Below are positions 61,720-64,000 of a stretch of 64,000 nucleotides of DNA, one piece after another (position 1 is the stretch's first letter; each line of letters starts with the position of its first letter). Source of the stretch: Paenibacillus sp. JNUCC-31 (GTDB lineage: Bacteria; Bacillota; Bacilli; Paenibacillales; Paenibacillaceae); contig NZ_CP062165.1 in assembly GCF_014844075.1 (NCBI RefSeq), positions 3,782,001-3,846,000 of the forward strand. Direction: 5' to 3'. A program made the translations under genes and the position numbers. A model generated the notes under the pieces. It was not told the DNA's origin and did no database searches. It saw only the letters and a program-made list of their open reading frames with translations.

Positions 61720-61848
61720 AATTCATCAGCCTCCTTCTGTGTGCGGACAGGGAATGTAAAGTATTAGAAATACCGGTTGCATAGCATAGTAGAGTAGAGG
61801 TGCACCTTGAAATGGTGTGCTGAACACAGAGAGAATATAGCTCAAATG

Positions 61849-62571
61849 TTACATCGTGACCTGACCTGTGGGTTTGGTCTTTTTCGGTTTGCCTTTGGCT
61901 CTACCTGCGTCGGCATCGCTTTGTCCAAACCTTCGCTCCATATAGTGAACCAGGAAGCTGAGCGGCAAGGTCAACACCAGATAGAACAGCGCAACAATGG
62001 TGTAGACGCTCAGCGGCAGGAACGTATCCGAGTTGATCAGATCGGCAAAATACATCAGATCCATGCCAGCCACGACCGCCAGGATGGATGAGTTTTTGAC
62101 CAAATTGATAAACTGGTTGCCGATGGACGGCAATACAATTTTGATCGCCTGCGGAAGAATGATCAGGTTCATGGCCTGTACATAAGACAAACCGGAAGAT
62201 CTTGCGGCCTCTAGCTGCCCGCGAGGGACCGTCTGAATACCCGCCCGGATCGCTTCGGCAATAAATGCTGCCGTATAGATGGTCAAACCGAGTGTGCCCG
62301 AGATGAATCCATCCAGTGAGATGCCGAGTGCAGGCAGTCCGAGATAGAAGAAAAACACGACGAGCAGCAAGGGGATGTTGCGGATAAACTCAACAAAAGC
62401 CGTGCCGATCCAGTTGAGCGGCTTGATAGGCGAGATTCGAAAGATGGCCATGATTGCACCAAGAATAAAGCTGCCAATCAAGGCCATAATGCTCACCTGG
62501 ATGGTATTGAGGAAGCCTTCCAGGAATCGATCCGAGTGTTTGATCAGTATACTGAAGTCCAATTTGCCCAT
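61849..62571 (-). CDS. glnM: Polar amino acid ABC transporter permease (GlnM type)
   Basis: A 240-residue permease homologous to its downstream neighbour, with the EAA region GQLEAARSSGLSYVQAMN. The start of the family domain is FLEGFLNTIQVSIMALIGS. Compared with the other permease it has a basic C-terminal tail (GRAKGKPKKTKPTG) that is not family-typical. The two would form the heterodimeric channel. Confidence 0.88.
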   Translation of the reverse strand: MGKLDFSILIKHSDRFLEGFLNTIQVSIMALIGSFILGAIMAIFRISPIKPLNWIGTAFVEFIRNIPLLLVVFFFYLGLPALGISLDGFISGTLGLTIYTAAFIAEAIRAGIQTVPRGQLEAARSSGLSYVQAMNLIILPQAIKIVLPSIGNQFINLVKNSSILAVVAGMDLMYFADLINSDTFLPLSVYTIVALFYLVLTLPLSFLVHYMERRFGQSDADAGRAKGKPKKTKPTGQVTM

Positions 62572-62674
62572 ATAGGCGAAGCCTCCGTTCTCCAGATGTA
62601 GAAACGGCGATTACGTCCTGCCCATGCAACGCATACCACAGGCGCAGTCGCCGCTTGATCATCAGTAATCGAGG

Positions 62675-63508
62675 TTACTCGGGCTTGCTGCCCAGCCATT
62701 TCTCGTGCAACGTATCATATTCGCCGCTATCCTTCATGCTTTTGAGCAGGCTGTTTACCTCTTCTACGAAGGCAGTGTCGCCTTTGCGAATCGCCATGCC
62801 GTAAGGCTCGCTCGTGAAATTGCCACCAACCAGCTTGAAGTTGTTATCCGTCTGCTGCATGCCGATCAGGATGATGTTATCGGTCGTCAGTGCCTCGCCT
62901 TTACCCGCTTTGAGGGCTGTGAAGGCATCTTGGTAATTGTCGTATTCAAGCACCTCGGCATCCGGGGCTTTCTCGCGAATATTTTGAGCCGAAGTAGAGC
63001 CTTTGACGGCCAGCACTTTCACGCCTCCCAGACTATCCAGACCGGTAATGGTGCTGTCATTTTTTACAAGAAGGGATTGCCCGGCTTCAAAGTAAACATC
63101 GCTGAAGTCCACTTGCTCTTTGCGTTCGTCCGTAATCGTCATCGTGGCGATGATGATGTCAATGTCGCCATTTTGCAGCATCGGAATGCGCGTTTTGGAT
63201 GTCACTTCTTTCAGTTCCAGCTTGGTTTCGTCCCCAAGGATCTGCTTGGCGAGTGCTTTGGCAATATCAATATCGAAGCCTTCGACTTCGCCGCTTGCCG
63301 GGTCTTTCAGACCGAACAATTTCGTATCATATTTCACGCCGGCAATGAGCTTGCCGCGCTCTTTAATCTGTTCAATCGTCCCTTTGGCCTTGGCATCCCC
63401 GCCTGAACCGCCGCTATTGCTGCTTTCCTCTCCGGTACTACAGCCGGACAAGACAAGGGATAGAATCAATACGAGCATAAACGACGACCACTTCAACCTA
63501 TTTTTCAT
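62675..63508 (-). CDS. glnH: Polar amino acid-binding lipoprotein (GlnH type)
   Basis: A 277-residue lipoprotein. The lipobox LSGC lies near residue 23, followed by a Ser/Gly-rich linker and the SBP_bac_3 fold (IKERGKLIAGVKYDTKLFG, GFDIDIAKALAKQI, VDFSDVYFEAGQSLLV). The FDIDIAKAL block and the final LHEKWLG are typical of glutamine, glutamate or aspartate binders. It captures the amino acid outside the cell for the adjacent permeases. Confidence 0.9.
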   Translation of the reverse strand: MKNRLKWSSFMLVLILSLVLSGCSTGEESSNSGGSGGDAKAKGTIEQIKERGKLIAGVKYDTKLFGLKDPASGEVEGFDIDIAKALAKQILGDETKLELKEVTSKTRIPMLQNGDIDIIIATMTITDERKEQVDFSDVYFEAGQSLLVKNDSTITGLDSLGGVKVLAVKGSTSAQNIREKAPDAEVLEYDNYQDAFTALKAGKGEALTTDNIILIGMQQTDNNFKLVGGNFTSEPYGMAIRKGDTAFVEEVNSLLKSMKDSGEYDTLHEKWLGSKPE

Positions 63509-63571
63509 TGGATAAAGACCCCTTTTCGAAATGGATTATGGTATGGATGTTTTGAATTTCTGTGGTGAATC

Positions 63572-64000
63572 TCAGTGGTGAATCAGACGACTCAGGAATT
63601 GCTTGGCCCGTTCTTCTTTCGGGTTGTCGAAAAATTCAGCGGCGGCCGCTTCTTCCACAATCCGGCCTTCATCCATGAAGATGACCCGGTCTGCGACCTC
63701 GCGGGCAAATCCCATCTCATGTGTTACGACAACCATCGTCATCCCGTTATGGGCCAGAGATCGCATGACATCCAGCACTTCCCCGATCATTTCGGGGTCC
63801 AGCGCGGAGGTGGGTTCGTCAAAAAGCATGATTTTGGGCTCCATGGCGAGACCTCTTGCGATGGCTACACGCTGCTGTTGTCCACCGGACAACTGGGAAG
63901 GATAGCTGTCTGCTTTGTCGGCAATGCCTACGCGGGTCAAATATTTCATCGCCGTTGAAGCTGCCTGTGCTTTGGGTTGTTTGCGCACCTTCATCGGTGC
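63572..64000 (-). CDS. glnQ: Polar amino acid ABC transporter ATP-binding protein (GlnQ type), partial
   Basis: The C-terminal 142 residues of the ATPase; the 5' part lies beyond the right edge of the window and the frame is open there. Visible are [11 protein letters not shown] (typical of GlnQ), the signature [14 protein letters not shown], Walker [14 protein letters not shown] and the switch His in [10 protein letters not shown]. Walker A is outside the window. It is first in the operon and supplies energy to the binding protein and permeases downstream. Confidence 0.92.
   Translation of the reverse strand, partial: APMKVRKQPKAQAASTAMKYLTRVGIADKADSYPSQLSGGQQQRVAIARGLAMEPKIMLFDEPTSALDPEMIGEVLDVMRSLAHNGMTMVVVTHEMGFAREVADRVIFMDEGRIVEEAAAAEFFDNPKEERAKQFLSRLIHH

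Noticed and set aside
62705..63406. 233-codon open frame antisense to glnH
   Set aside because: Phe/His-rich reversed translation; glnH on the other strand has lipobox and family motifs.
1..64000. CRISPR arrays, tRNA/rRNA genes, transposases or prophage modules
   Set aside because: I saw no regularly spaced direct repeats, no tRNA/rRNA sequence and no integrase or transposase motif; only small intergenic repeats are present.

Overview
The window looks like chromosomal DNA of a spore-forming, motile, polysaccharide-degrading Gram-positive bacterium, most likely Paenibacillus or a close relative. The reasons are strong AGGAGG-type ribosome binding sites, frequent TTG/GTG starts, YesMN-type two-component pairs beside ABC sugar importers, Spo0E-like and CdaS-like proteins, SigD-like promoters, and AimR-like (Alo-type) peptide receptors. 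I see no rRNA, tRNA, CRISPR array, transposase or prophage module.

Layout. 0.1-13.8 kb: a cell-wall (MurNAc) salvage locus. It holds an RpiR-type regulator, MurQ, a BadF/BcrA-type amino-sugar kinase, a complete ABC sugar importer with its own ATPase, a membrane protein, cytoplasmic NamZ and NagZ, and a secreted penicillin-binding-protein-like hydrolase whose reading frame has no canonical start codon. Two families of intergenic repeats are inserted here. 13.9-19.7 kb: two chemoreceptors flanking a zinc-finger/DUF2087/GIY-YIG-like protein. 19.9-23.7 kb: AzlCD, a uronate-dehydrogenase-like SDR, an SGNH hydrolase, a KGG stress protein behind a SigB/SigF-like promoter, and a metalloprotease-like protein. 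23.9-29.0 kb: an operon for a uronic-acid polysaccharide (heparinase II/III-like lyase, an unassigned large protein, GH88) with a cre site at its promoter. 29.4-33.6 kb: a secreted nine-repeat Ig-like protein behind a SigD-type promoter, and a two-part ChrA transporter with an Lrp regulator.

33.9-38.9 kb: a redox/signalling cluster (NarL-type two-component pair, GAF protein, FNR with a C-terminal cysteine cluster and an upstream FNR box), a GNAT enzyme, and a previously hidden 51-codon gene between a perfect Fur box and its own terminator. 39-48.4 kb: mixed metabolism (secreted OB-fold protein, CdaS, leucine dehydrogenase, LysR/OYE pair, MFS/TetR pair, LLM flavoprotein).

48.5-52.5 kb is the most interesting part. 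It holds two paralogous AimR/Alo-like HTH-TPR receptors with near-identical promoters; the first overlaps a 42-codon pre-propeptide gene. Two Spo0E-like genes follow, each preceded by an 11-codon micro-ORF whose codon differences are mostly synonymous or conservative. This suggests a peptide-signalling and sporulation-phosphatase module. 52.7-60.6 kb: a YesMN-type two-component system with an ABC sugar importer, an unassigned TIM-barrel-like protein and a FAD-dependent oxidoreductase. 61-64 kb: a glutamine-type polar amino-acid ABC importer, whose ATPase gene runs off the right edge.
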